64,000 nucleotides of DNA from Chryseobacterium bernardetii. Its GTDB lineage: Bacteria > Bacteroidota > Bacteroidia > Flavobacteriales > Weeksellaceae. The number at the start of each line of letters is the position of its first letter. The first letter of the stretch is position 1. Below the pieces are notes generated by a model. The model was not told the origin of the DNA and made no database searches. It saw only the letters and a program-made list of their open reading frames with translations. Shown piece by piece: positions 1-7,248 of this stretch. The stretch is from NCBI RefSeq assembly GCF_003815975.1, contig NZ_CP033932.1:3329501-3393500 (forward strand), given 5' to 3'. The position numbers and the translations under genes were made by a program.

Positions 1-807
1 GGACTTTCTTCCTCAGCTGCTCTTGAATGCGGTTTTGCCTATATCCTAAATGAACTTTTTGATTTGCATCTTACCAGGAAAGAAATCGCAGTGATCGGGC
101 AAAGATCCGAACATACTTTTGCAGGAGTTCAGTGCGGAATTATGGATCAGTTTGCCTCCGTTTTCGGGAAGGAAAATAAGGTCATTATGCTCGATTGTAA
201 TTCCCTGGAACATCAATATTTTGATGCTGACCTTAAAGGATACAGCTTATTGCTTTTTGACAGCTGTGTAAAACATAGTCATCTGACATCCGGCTATAAT
301 GAAAGGCGTAAAGATGTTGAGCATGGAAAAAAAGTTTTATGGGAAAAATTCCCCGAAGTAGAGAAGTTTCGGGATTTTACCACGACTATGCTTGACAGTG
401 CTAAAGAGGAAATGGGAAGTGTTTCACACAAAAGATGCCTCTACTTACTGAAAGAAATAAAGAGGGTAGAAATGGCAGCAAAAGCAATTTCAGAAGGAAA
501 TATTGAATACCTGGGAAGACTTCTCGCGGAAACTCACGCCGGGCTGTCCACTGAATTTGAGGTCAGCTGTAATGAGCTTGATTTTTTGGTTGAAAACACA
601 TTGCAGCAGGAAGGTGTGCTGGGAGCAAGAATGATGGGAGGTGGTTTCGGAGGCTGCAGTATCAACCTGATTCAGGAAGATAAAGCTGAAAAAGTAATTC
701 AGGCTATCAGTGAAAAATATCTTGAACATTTTAATATCCAGATGAAAGTTTACCAGGTTAAAATTTCAGACGGGATAAAAGAATATACCAATGAATACAT
801 CATTTGA
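1..807 (+). CDS. galK: Galactokinase, 5'-truncated by the window edge
   Basis: Phosphorylates galactose to galactose-1-phosphate, the first step of the Leloir pathway. The frame is open from base 1. Its first residues GLSSSAALE are the GHMP-kinase ATP-binding motif 2, and MMGGGFGGCSINL near residues 201-213 is motif 3. 268 codons are visible; family members are usually about 385 residues, so roughly 115 N-terminal residues lie outside. The TTG at 64 is internal and not a start. The stop overlaps the start of galT by 17 bp, so the two are translationally coupled. The identification is firm from the motifs and the neighbour. Confidence 0.95.
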   Translation, partial: GLSSSAALECGFAYILNELFDLHLTRKEIAVIGQRSEHTFAGVQCGIMDQFASVFGKENKVIMLDCNSLEHQYFDADLKGYSLLLFDSCVKHSHLTSGYNERRKDVEHGKKVLWEKFPEVEKFRDFTTTMLDSAKEEMGSVSHKRCLYLLKEIKRVEMAAKAISEGNIEYLGRLLAETHAGLSTEFEVSCNELDFLVENTLQQEGVLGARMMGGGFGGCSINLIQEDKAEKVIQAISEKYLEHFNIQMKVYQVKISDGIKEYTNEYII

Positions 808-1840
808 CCCTAAAAAACATCCCCACAGAAGATACAATCCTCTTTTGGATGAATGGTTACTGGTTTCTCCACAACGGGCAAACCGTCCATGGCAGGGACA
901 GAGAGAAGAAACAGTAGCAGAAAACCGTCCTGAATATGACCCGGACTGCTATCTCTGCTCAGGAAATATACGTGCTAACGGAGATCGTAACCCTGAATAT
1001 AAAGGAACCTATGTCTTTAACAATGACTTTGGAGCATTACTAAATCAAGAAGTTGATTTTTCTGAGCAACAGTCAGGATTTTTTACCCTTCTTCCGGAAC
1101 GTGGAATCAACAGGGTGGTTTGTTTTTCTGAAAATCACAGCCTTACTTTGCCGGAAATGTCTGTGGAACACATCAAAAATGTGGTGGATGTATGGCAGGA
1201 GCAGTTCAATGAGCTGGCCACTATGGACCATATCAATTATGTTCAGATTTTTGAAAATAAAGGAAGCATCATGGGCTGCAGCAACCCTCATCCGCATGGT
1301 CAGATATGGGCACAGTCGTCCATTCCGGCAATGGTTCAGAAAACCCAGGATCAGCTGAAATCGTATTTTGAAAAAAATAAAAGAACATTACTGGAAGACT
1401 ATCTTGAGCAGGAAATCGCAGCTGGTGAGCGCATTGTTACAGTAAATGAACACTTTGCCGCATTGGTGCCGTTTTGGGCTTCTTGGCCTTACGAAACAAT
1501 GATTGTCAGCAAACAGAAAAGAGAAAATATTTCGGCATTTTCTGAAGCGGAAAAAGAATCTTTTGCTGCTGTCCTCAAGGATCTGACCACAATATATGAC
1601 AACCTTTTTGAAACTTCATTTCCTTATTCTGCGGGAATTCATCAATCTCCAACAGACGGAAAAGAGCATCCGGAATGGCATTTTCATATGCACTTTTATC
1701 CGCCGTTGCTCAGAAGTGCGGAAGTAAAAAAATTTATGGTAGGATATGAAATGCTTGCAGAGCCTCAACGGGACATTACCCCGGAGCAAAGTGCTACAAT
1801 ATTAAGAAACCTTTCCACCATTCATTACAAGAAAAAATAA
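791..1840 (+). CDS. galT: Galactose-1-phosphate uridylyltransferase
   Basis: Transfers UMP from UDP-glucose to galactose-1-phosphate, second step of the Leloir pathway, cytoplasmic. 349 residues, the normal family length. The active-site motif NPHPHGQIWA is at about residues 165-174 (H167-P-H169, the histidine that is uridylylated). A CYLC pair at 53-56 matches the N-terminal metal site, and the C-terminal EWHFHMHFYPP carries the second histidine cluster. It overlaps galK by 17 bp, which makes a galKT operon. No epimerase is visible here; it may lie outside the window. Confidence 0.96.
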   Translation: MNTSFDPKKHPHRRYNPLLDEWLLVSPQRANRPWQGQREETVAENRPEYDPDCYLCSGNIRANGDRNPEYKGTYVFNNDFGALLNQEVDFSEQQSGFFTLLPERGINRVVCFSENHSLTLPEMSVEHIKNVVDVWQEQFNELATMDHINYVQIFENKGSIMGCSNPHPHGQIWAQSSIPAMVQKTQDQLKSYFEKNKRTLLEDYLEQEIAAGERIVTVNEHFAALVPFWASWPYETMIVSKQKRENISAFSEAEKESFAAVLKDLTTIYDNLFETSFPYSAGIHQSPTDGKEHPEWHFHMHFYPPLLRSAEVKKFMVGYEMLAEPQRDITPEQSATILRNLSTIHYKKK

Positions 1841-1848
1841 TAAATCAA

Positions 1849-1856
1849 TATCTTTG
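1849..1856 (+). promoter_or_regulatory. -7 element TATCTTTG upstream of the HAD gene
   Basis: Exact match to the Bacteroidota -7 consensus TAnnTTTG, 60 bp upstream of the ATG at 1917 and just after the galT stop. No convincing -33 TTG stands 17-23 bp upstream, so it is only a candidate. Confidence 0.4.
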
Positions 1857-1916
1857 AAAAGAATAAGCAAATTATGATTCTGCCAGGTACAGAATTTCGC
1901 TTTTCCCAATAAAATT

Positions 1917-2717
1917 ATGGAACAGATTAAATTAATTGTGACGGACATGGACGGGACGTTTCTCAACTCCAGCCATGAAATGAGCCCTGAGTTTTCAGAA
2001 GTTTATAAAGAACTGAAAAAAAGAAATATCGTATTTGTGCCGGCAAGCGGAAGACAGATGCCGGGCATTACCCATTATTTCGGAGAAATAGAAAGTGAGA
2101 TCGGTTTTATTGCTGAAAACGGAGGATACGTTATTTATAAAGACCAGGAACTTTTCGCTGATACGCTGGAATACAAATATATCGTTGAAATTATTAAAGC
2201 TGTCCGTGAAATACCGGGTGCCAAAGCCGTATTATCAGCCAAAAAGATGGCGTATTACGAAACCGAAGATCAGCAGTTTGTAGACTTTTTCTCCAAATAC
2301 TATACTGAAAACATGAAGAAGGATGACCTGACGGAGAAAATTGATGATACCGCCTTCAAAATAGCAGTATACCATCCGGATGGCTCTGAAAAATATCTGT
2401 ATCCGGCGCTGAAAAAATTTGAGGAATTCGGTCTGGAAGTAGTGGTTTCGGGAGCGTATTGGCTGGATGTTATGAATAAAGATATCAATAAAGGAAATGC
2501 TTTGAAAATCCTTCAGAAATCGTTGGGCATTTCTCCTGAAAATACGATGGCTTTCGGGGATTATATGAACGATATAGAAATGCTGAAGAATGCCAAATAT
2601 TCTTACGCCATGCAAAATGCCCATCCGAACGTAAAGCAGGTGGCTAATTTTGAAGCATGTACCAATGACAGCTTCGGAGTTCTGAAAACCATTAAGGATT
2701 ATCTGCATCTGAATTAA
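1917..2717 (+). CDS. Cof-type HAD superfamily sugar-phosphate phosphatase
   Basis: Member of the HAD superfamily, Cof/type IIB group, which dephosphorylates small phosphorylated metabolites such as sugar phosphates or FMN. 266 residues, a typical length. Motif I DMDGTFLN (Asp10 nucleophile, Asp12 acid/base) is at the N-terminus, PASGRQ is motif II, a Lys precedes GNAL (motif III) and FGDYMNDIEML is motif IV. The cap domain lies between motifs II and III. No signal peptide, so cytoplasmic. It sits after galKT and could act on sugar phosphates, but the substrate cannot be read from sequence. Confidence 0.88.
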   Translation: MEQIKLIVTDMDGTFLNSSHEMSPEFSEVYKELKKRNIVFVPASGRQMPGITHYFGEIESEIGFIAENGGYVIYKDQELFADTLEYKYIVEIIKAVREIPGAKAVLSAKKMAYYETEDQQFVDFFSKYYTENMKKDDLTEKIDDTAFKIAVYHPDGSEKYLYPALKKFEEFGLEVVVSGAYWLDVMNKDINKGNALKILQKSLGISPENTMAFGDYMNDIEMLKNAKYSYAMQNAHPNVKQVANFEACTNDSFGVLKTIKDYLHLN

Positions 2718-2749
2718 TGCATCCATATAACACCAATTAAACTAATAAT

Positions 2750-2956
2750 ATGAATACATCAACCGGAAGAAAACCCGCTAAAACCTGCTATGAGCATATC
2801 GGTGGAAAATTAGGACAGCTTCTCTTGGAACAGTTCGTTGAGAAAGGCTGGATTGCCAAGGAAAATCCTTCAGACCGTCACTATTATATTACAGAAAAAG
2901 GACAGGAAGAATTTACAAAACTGGGTCTTGATCTGTCACAAATAAAGGCAGAATAA
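2750..2956 (+). CDS. Small winged-helix protein (ArsR-type C-terminal domain alone)
   Basis: 68 residues. The stretch KTCYEHIGGKLGQLLLEQFV followed by KGWI and YYITEKGQEEF resembles the C-terminal part of larger ArsR-family regulators, where CYDHLAGKLG and a winged-helix wing occur. No N-terminal HTH is present, and the region upstream (2718-2749) leaves no room for one, so it is a free-standing domain. Its role could be a small DNA- or nucleotide-binding protein; I cannot assign one. It follows the HAD gene by 32 bp and is closed by a strong terminator, so the two probably share a transcript. Confidence 0.6.
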   Translation: MNTSTGRKPAKTCYEHIGGKLGQLLLEQFVEKGWIAKENPSDRHYYITEKGQEEFTKLGLDLSQIKAE

Positions 2957-3013
2957 CGTTTGTTATAGCAACATTCAGCAGATTAAGATATTAATATTAT
3001 TTATTAAAAATAC

Positions 3014-3040
3014 AAAATCAGACTCAGGTCTGATTTTTTT
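3014..3040 (+). terminator. Rho-independent terminator after the winged-helix gene
   Basis: AAAATCAGAC, a 4-base loop and GTCTGATTTT form a 10-bp hairpin followed by a T-run. It ends the 1917-2956 unit. Confidence 0.85.
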
Positions 3041-3129
3041 TGTTATTCATCGTGGCAAGTTTCAATTTGACATTTCTATTGTTAAATTTTATATGTTTTT
3101 TATATAAATACTAAAGGGTAAATCATAAA

Positions 3130-3147
3130 ACTACGATATTTCGTAGT
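3130..3147. promoter_or_regulatory. Palindromic operator ACTACGA-N4-TCGTAGT
   Basis: Perfect 7-bp inverted repeat with a 4-bp spacer in the gene-free stretch before the nine-gene operon, about 110 bp upstream of its first ATG. It lies about 57-75 bp upstream of the promoter elements described next, the distance expected of an activator site. The cognate protein is unknown; the linked sigma-54-type regulators at 13047 and 15614 are candidates by position only. Confidence 0.5.
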
Positions 3148-3202
3148 GTAATTTGCGAGCTGTTTTTAATAATATATTGAAAACCAATTGTTTTATTGTT
3201 TT

Positions 3203-3235
3203 GGGTTGTTTTTTGGCATTATGCTCATAAGTTTA
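3203..3235 (+). promoter_or_regulatory. Candidate promoter(s) of the nine-gene operon
   Basis: Two readings overlap here. (1) Sigma-54-like: GG at 3204-3205, exactly 10 bp, then GC at 3216-3217, but the flanking bases are poor (GGG and TGGC rather than TGG and TTGC). (2) Bacteroidota housekeeping: TTG at 3206-3208, 19 bp, TAAGTTTA at 3228-3235 (7 of 8 to TAnnTTTG). Either gives a short leader before the ATG at 3257. Sequence alone does not decide. Confidence 0.4.
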
Positions 3236-3256
3236 ATTCAAAAAAATATTACAACA

Positions 3257-4078
3257 ATGAGCACATTAACATTAAAAGACGGAACAGAAATTTTTTACAA
3301 AGATCAGGGGCAGGGACCTGTATTAATGTTTCACCACGGATGGCCTTTATCATCTGACGATTGGGATGCACAGGTGATTTTCTTTTTACAAAAAGGCTAC
3401 AGAGTGGTTACCCACGACAGAAGAGGCCACGGACGTTCAAGCCAGAATATTTACAACCACACTATTGAACAATACGCTTCTGATGCTGCAGAACTGGTTG
3501 AATTTTTAGATCTGAAAGATGTTGTCCACATTGGACATTCAACAGGCGGTGGTGAAGTGATCCGTTATGTTAACAAATATGCAAACGGAAGAGCTAAGAA
3601 AGCGGTTCTGATCAGCGCCATTCCACCGGTAATGGTGAAAAGTGAAAACAATCCAGACGGCGTTCCTATGGAAGTTTTCGACAACATCAGGGAGCAGACC
3701 CTGAACAACAGAAACCAGTTTTATTATGATCTTACTATTCCGTTCTATGGCTACAACAGAGAAGGTGCTGATGTAAAAGACGGCGTACAGAGAAACTGGT
3801 GGAGACAGGGATTAATGGGTGGAATTGTTGCTCATTATGATGGGATCAAAGCCTTTTCTGAAACAGATTTAACCGAAGATTTAAAAGCTGTTGATATTCC
3901 GGTATTGGTTCTTCACGGTGAAGATGACCAGATTGTACCGATTGAAAATTCAGCGATAAAATCAGCCAAATTACTGAAGAACGGAAAACTGATTACCTAT
4001 CCGGGATTCCCTCACGGTATGCCGACTACAGAGCATCCAACCATCAACAAAGATATTTTAGCTTTTATCACAGAATAA
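3257..4078 (+). CDS. Alpha/beta hydrolase, non-haem chloroperoxidase-like
   Basis: Alpha/beta-hydrolase fold enzyme of the group annotated as cofactor-free haloperoxidase/esterase. 273 residues from the ATG at 3257; the frame opens upstream at 3188, but MSTLTLKDGTEIFYKDQG is the usual family N-terminus and the upstream part covers the promoter. Oxyanion-side HHGWPLSSDDW is at about 26-36 and the nucleophile elbow GHSTGGG has Ser95. The acid lies near LHGEDDQIVP and the catalytic His in PGFPHGMP. No signal peptide. First gene of a run of nine with short gaps. The physiological substrate is probably an ester or lactone, not halide; that is inference. Confidence 0.88.
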   Translation: MSTLTLKDGTEIFYKDQGQGPVLMFHHGWPLSSDDWDAQVIFFLQKGYRVVTHDRRGHGRSSQNIYNHTIEQYASDAAELVEFLDLKDVVHIGHSTGGGEVIRYVNKYANGRAKKAVLISAIPPVMVKSENNPDGVPMEVFDNIREQTLNNRNQFYYDLTIPFYGYNREGADVKDGVQRNWWRQGLMGGIVAHYDGIKAFSETDLTEDLKAVDIPVLVLHGEDDQIVPIENSAIKSAKLLKNGKLITYPGFPHGMPTTEHPTINKDILAFITE

Positions 4079-4094
4079 TCAGCATTCTTTACAA

Positions 4095-4406
4095 ATGAAT
4101 ACGATACAGCCAGCTTTTGATACGTTGACTGAGGCCGTTCAGTGGCTTAATCAAAACGGATATACAGAAGATTTTAACCTTAAAAATGATTGCATCAGGC
4201 TCAATAATTTCCTTGATGTCTCTCCGGAAGATTTTAAAATACGATATACATTCCGCTTTGAAGGAGATACCGATCAGGGAGATGAGGAAGTAGTCTACGG
4301 CATCGCTTCCGACAAGTATTCTGTAAAAGGCATCCTGACGAGCGCTTACGGAATCTACGCCGATACTGTAAGTACAGAACTCATCAGAAAACTATCATCC
4401 AATTAA
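4095..4406 (+). CDS. Small conserved protein, function unknown
   Basis: 103 residues, acidic, no signal peptide or membrane segment. It resembles a small Bacteroidota family sometimes mislabelled phosphoribosylpyrophosphate synthetase in databases; no PRPP-synthetase motif is present. Visible blocks are NQNGYTEDFNL, RFEGDTDQGDEEVVYGI and GILTSAYGIYAD. It lies 16 bp after the hydrolase and 32 bp before the isochorismatase-like gene, clearly in the same operon. I cannot assign a function. Confidence 0.7.
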   Translation: MNTIQPAFDTLTEAVQWLNQNGYTEDFNLKNDCIRLNNFLDVSPEDFKIRYTFRFEGDTDQGDEEVVYGIASDKYSVKGILTSAYGIYADTVSTELIRKLSSN

Positions 4407-4438
4407 CGTAACCCCAACTATTTAATAAAATAAACTTT

Positions 4439-5071
4439 ATGAAACCATCATCAAAACTCCTTTCCCCTGAAAATCATGCACTGGTACTGATTGATTTTGA
4501 AGGACAAATGGCATTTGCCACCAAAAGTATCTCCATGAATGAGCTGCGTAATAACGTTGCGGTACTGTGTGGTGCTTCTAAAATATTCAATGTTCCGACT
4601 ATCGTCACCACAGTTGCCGAACAAAGCTTTTCAGGTCCCGTTTTCCCTGAAATTGAAGAAGCATTTCCTATGGCAACTTCAGGATATATCGACAGAACAA
4701 CCATGAACACATGGGAAGATGAAGCTGCTTATAAAGCAATTACAGCAACCCAGAAGCAAAAACTGGTTTTCGCAGGGCTTTGGACAGGTGTATGTATCGT
4801 AGGACCGGCTTTGTCTGCACTTGAGGAAGGCTATGACGTGTATGTCATTACCGATGCCTGCGGAGACGTAAGTGATGAAGCGCATGAAAGAGCCGTACAG
4901 AGAATGATCCATTCGGGAGTAAAGCCTATGACTTCCATTCAGTATATCCTGGAACTTCAGAGAGACTGGGCACGCCAGGAAACCTATGGTCCTGTAACTG
5001 ACCTTATGAAAAAATATGGTGCTTCTTACGGATTAGGGATCCACTATGCTCACCATATGCTGAATCACTAA
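4439..5071 (+). CDS. Isochorismatase-family cysteine hydrolase (YcaC-like)
   Basis: Cysteine hydrolase of the isochorismatase-like superfamily, 210 residues. Asp19 (VLIDFEGQ) and Cys119 (GLWTGVCIV) are the recognisable catalytic Asp and Cys. The third position, usually Lys, appears to be held by Arg86 in YIDRTTMNTWED, as in the YcaC branch. The C-terminus is longer than in typical nicotinamidases and ends in a His-rich GIHYAHHML. These enzymes hydrolyse amides or related bonds; the substrate is unknown. The operon also holds an amidohydrolase, which fits a route that opens and trims an amide- or ester-containing compound. Confidence 0.85.
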   Translation: MKPSSKLLSPENHALVLIDFEGQMAFATKSISMNELRNNVAVLCGASKIFNVPTIVTTVAEQSFSGPVFPEIEEAFPMATSGYIDRTTMNTWEDEAAYKAITATQKQKLVFAGLWTGVCIVGPALSALEEGYDVYVITDACGDVSDEAHERAVQRMIHSGVKPMTSIQYILELQRDWARQETYGPVTDLMKKYGASYGLGIHYAHHMLNH

Positions 5072-5089
5072 AATTCATATACCATTTCA

Positions 5090-6478
5090 ATGTTGAAATC
5101 TGCACCTTCAATACTGTTCTTAAAAGCTTTTATCATAACAGTTCTTTTATATTCTGAAACGGTCTCGTCCCAGAGTTTTAAACTTCTGAGGTATGACGAA
5201 AATTATGAATATCTGAAAGATTCCACAAAGAGCTTTTATGACAAAATTAAATATCTCCCTCTCAATGAAAAGAAAGATATCTATCTCTCATTGGGTGGCG
5301 AGGCAAGGTATGAATATGTGGATTTCAACAATGAAGATTGGGGACGGCTTAAGATAGGACACAACGATTTTTTTCTCCAACGTTATGACCTTCATGCAGA
5401 CTGGCATTTCGGGAAAAACTTCAGAATATTTTCACAGATCAGAAGTGCTTTACAGAACGGAAGAAAAAACGGTTCAAGAGGCATTGATGAAGACCAGCTG
5501 AGTATTCAGAATCTCTTTCTGGATGCAGGTTTGGTGAATAAGGAAGATCAGAAGCTGATAGTGAGGCTGGGAAGACAGGAGCTGGACTACGGTTCCGGAA
5601 GATTAATTTCTGTAAGGGAAGGGCCGAATGCAAGGCTGTCTTTTACAGGAGCTAAAATCATGTATTCCTATAAAAATGTTTCCGTAGATGCTTTTGCAAT
5701 GATGGCAGACTCTGTCAAGACTGGCGTTTTTGATAATACCCTTTCAAAGCAGCTTAATCTTTGGGGACTTTATTCCAAAATCATTATTCCTGAAGCGGGG
5801 AATCTGGATCTGTATTATCTCGGAATCCGTAGAGACGAATCTGTTTTTGAAGCCGGAACAGCAAGAGAAAAGCGCCATACAGTTGGCGGAAGGATGTGGA
5901 AATATGGCGGCGGATTTATCTATAACCTGGAAGCGGCCTATCAGTTCGGACGCTTTGGAAACGAAAAGATCAGTGCCTGGACGGGATCTGTAGATATCGG
6001 TTATCTGTTTGAAAATCTTACATTCAGTCCAAGCATCAATCTGAGAAACGATTATATATCAGGAGATCATTCTAAAAGTGACGGCAAGCTCAATACATTT
6101 AATCCTTTATATCCGAAAGGTGGGTATTTCGGCTTCAGCCCGCAGGTAGGACCTGTCAATTTAATTGATATTCATCCGTATATGAATCTTGATCTGACTT
6201 CCAGACTCAAAATGCAGATGGATGTTGTCTTCAACTGGCGATATTCCCTGAACGACGGAGTTTACCGACCGAGCGGAGTATTGAACCGTCCCGGAAGCAA
6301 CTCAGATAAAAGGTATATCGGAACGGCTTATTTAACCAGCTTTACCTATAATTTCAACAAACATTTCTCTTTGGTGAGCGGACTTCAGTATTTCCACAAA
6401 GGACCTTTTATTGAAGATATCATTCAGGATGCAAAAAGCGGTGTTTTCTGGAATATCCGGCTGGGATTCAAATTTTAA
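5090..6478 (+). CDS. Alginate-export-family outer-membrane porin
   Basis: Outer-membrane beta-barrel of the alginate export (AlgE-like) family, 462 residues. An N-terminal hydrophobic signal peptide ends near VSSQSFKL. It is followed by LGGEARYEYVDFNNEDWG, LRLGRQELDYGSGRLIS-type strands, alternating aromatic beta strands throughout and a C-terminal Phe (RLGFKF), as expected for BAM-dependent insertion. In Bacteroidota such proteins occur in many catabolic loci and need not export alginate. No alginate synthesis genes are present. It lies 18 bp after the isochorismatase-like gene, so it probably moves the operon's substrate or product across the outer membrane. Confidence 0.85.
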   Translation: MLKSAPSILFLKAFIITVLLYSETVSSQSFKLLRYDENYEYLKDSTKSFYDKIKYLPLNEKKDIYLSLGGEARYEYVDFNNEDWGRLKIGHNDFFLQRYDLHADWHFGKNFRIFSQIRSALQNGRKNGSRGIDEDQLSIQNLFLDAGLVNKEDQKLIVRLGRQELDYGSGRLISVREGPNARLSFTGAKIMYSYKNVSVDAFAMMADSVKTGVFDNTLSKQLNLWGLYSKIIIPEAGNLDLYYLGIRRDESVFEAGTAREKRHTVGGRMWKYGGGFIYNLEAAYQFGRFGNEKISAWTGSVDIGYLFENLTFSPSINLRNDYISGDHSKSDGKLNTFNPLYPKGGYFGFSPQVGPVNLIDIHPYMNLDLTSRLKMQMDVVFNWRYSLNDGVYRPSGVLNRPGSNSDKRYIGTAYLTSFTYNFNKHFSLVSGLQYFHKGPFIEDIIQDAKSGVFWNIRLGFKF

Positions 6479-6498
6479 TCATTACTAAATCATTTATT

Positions 6499-7242
6499 AT
6501 GCAAAATTCAATTTCAAAATACATCAATTGGTCAAAAACACTCTTTACAGCATTGATTTTGGCAACTGCGGGAACCCACTTCGTTTCAGCACAGGCTGCT
6601 ACAGAAAAAACAGCAATCGGAACCTCAAAAACATGGGGAACTGTTGACGGAATTTCTGTTGTAGGACTGGTACAGGGACCCTCTGCTGCCAAAGCAGATT
6701 TGCAGATTGCCTGTGTTTTCGAGTATACGGAAGGAGATATTTTCAATCCGCCGGCGCTTCCCAAAGAACTGAACGGAATGGTTCATCTGGATGAAGCATT
6801 AAAAGGAATTATTACAGAAGTCCGTAAAAAAGGAAAATTCAAAGGACATGCCCTGGAAACCTTATTAATTAATCCTCCAAAAGGAAGCCTTGCCTCCGGA
6901 AAACTGCTGTTGATCGGCCTGGGGAACAGAAACTCTTTCGATGCCGAGCTTATGAAAGAAGTAGGAAGTGTTGCGATGAGAGAAGCTTTGAAACTGCAGG
7001 TACATATCGTATCCTTTGCCAGCGATATCAAAGACGCAGGAATTGATTCTCCAACCGCTTTAGTGGCAGAAAATGTGGTTTTGGGCGCTTTTGACGCCTA
7101 TCGTACCCAGTTATATTTAAATAGTCAGCACCTATCCGACAAAATGAAATTAAAAAAACTGATTCTGCTGGCCGGGCCGTCATTTTTCACCGTTGCCGGA
7201 GGAGGAATTCAGGATGCTATTTCGAAGTTGAACACCAAATAA
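6499..7242 (+). CDS. Exported M17-type N-terminal domain protein, no peptidase domain
   Basis: 247 residues with a signal peptide (hydrophobic residues 14-30, cleavage likely after FVSAQA). The rest resembles the macro-like N-terminal domain of leucyl aminopeptidases (peptidase M17). The clearest part is LLLIGLGNRNSFDAELMKEV, followed by AMREALKL, as in GLG-x4-[FY]-x12-A in that domain. The metal-binding catalytic domain is absent and the gene ends cleanly, so this is a stand-alone exported domain. It may bind a nucleotide-like or peptide ligand in the periplasm; that is inference. It lies between the porin and the amidohydrolase in the same operon. Confidence 0.68.
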   Translation: MQNSISKYINWSKTLFTALILATAGTHFVSAQAATEKTAIGTSKTWGTVDGISVVGLVQGPSAAKADLQIACVFEYTEGDIFNPPALPKELNGMVHLDEALKGIITEVRKKGKFKGHALETLLINPPKGSLASGKLLLIGLGNRNSFDAELMKEVGSVAMREALKLQVHIVSFASDIKDAGIDSPTALVAENVVLGAFDAYRTQLYLNSQHLSDKMKLKKLILLAGPSFFTVAGGGIQDAISKLNTK

Positions 7243-7248
7243 TTACAA

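Noticed and set aside
2235..2726. 163-codon minus-strand frame
   Set aside because: Shadow of the HAD phosphatase gene, which has all four HAD motifs.
4095..4406. Phosphoribosylpyrophosphate synthetase
   Set aside because: The small family sometimes bears this label, but the protein is 103 residues and has no PRPP-binding or catalytic motif.
5090..6478. Alginate biosynthesis or export locus
   Set aside because: Only the porin family name suggests it. No alg8/44, epimerase or lyase genes are present; the neighbours are hydrolases and redox proteins.
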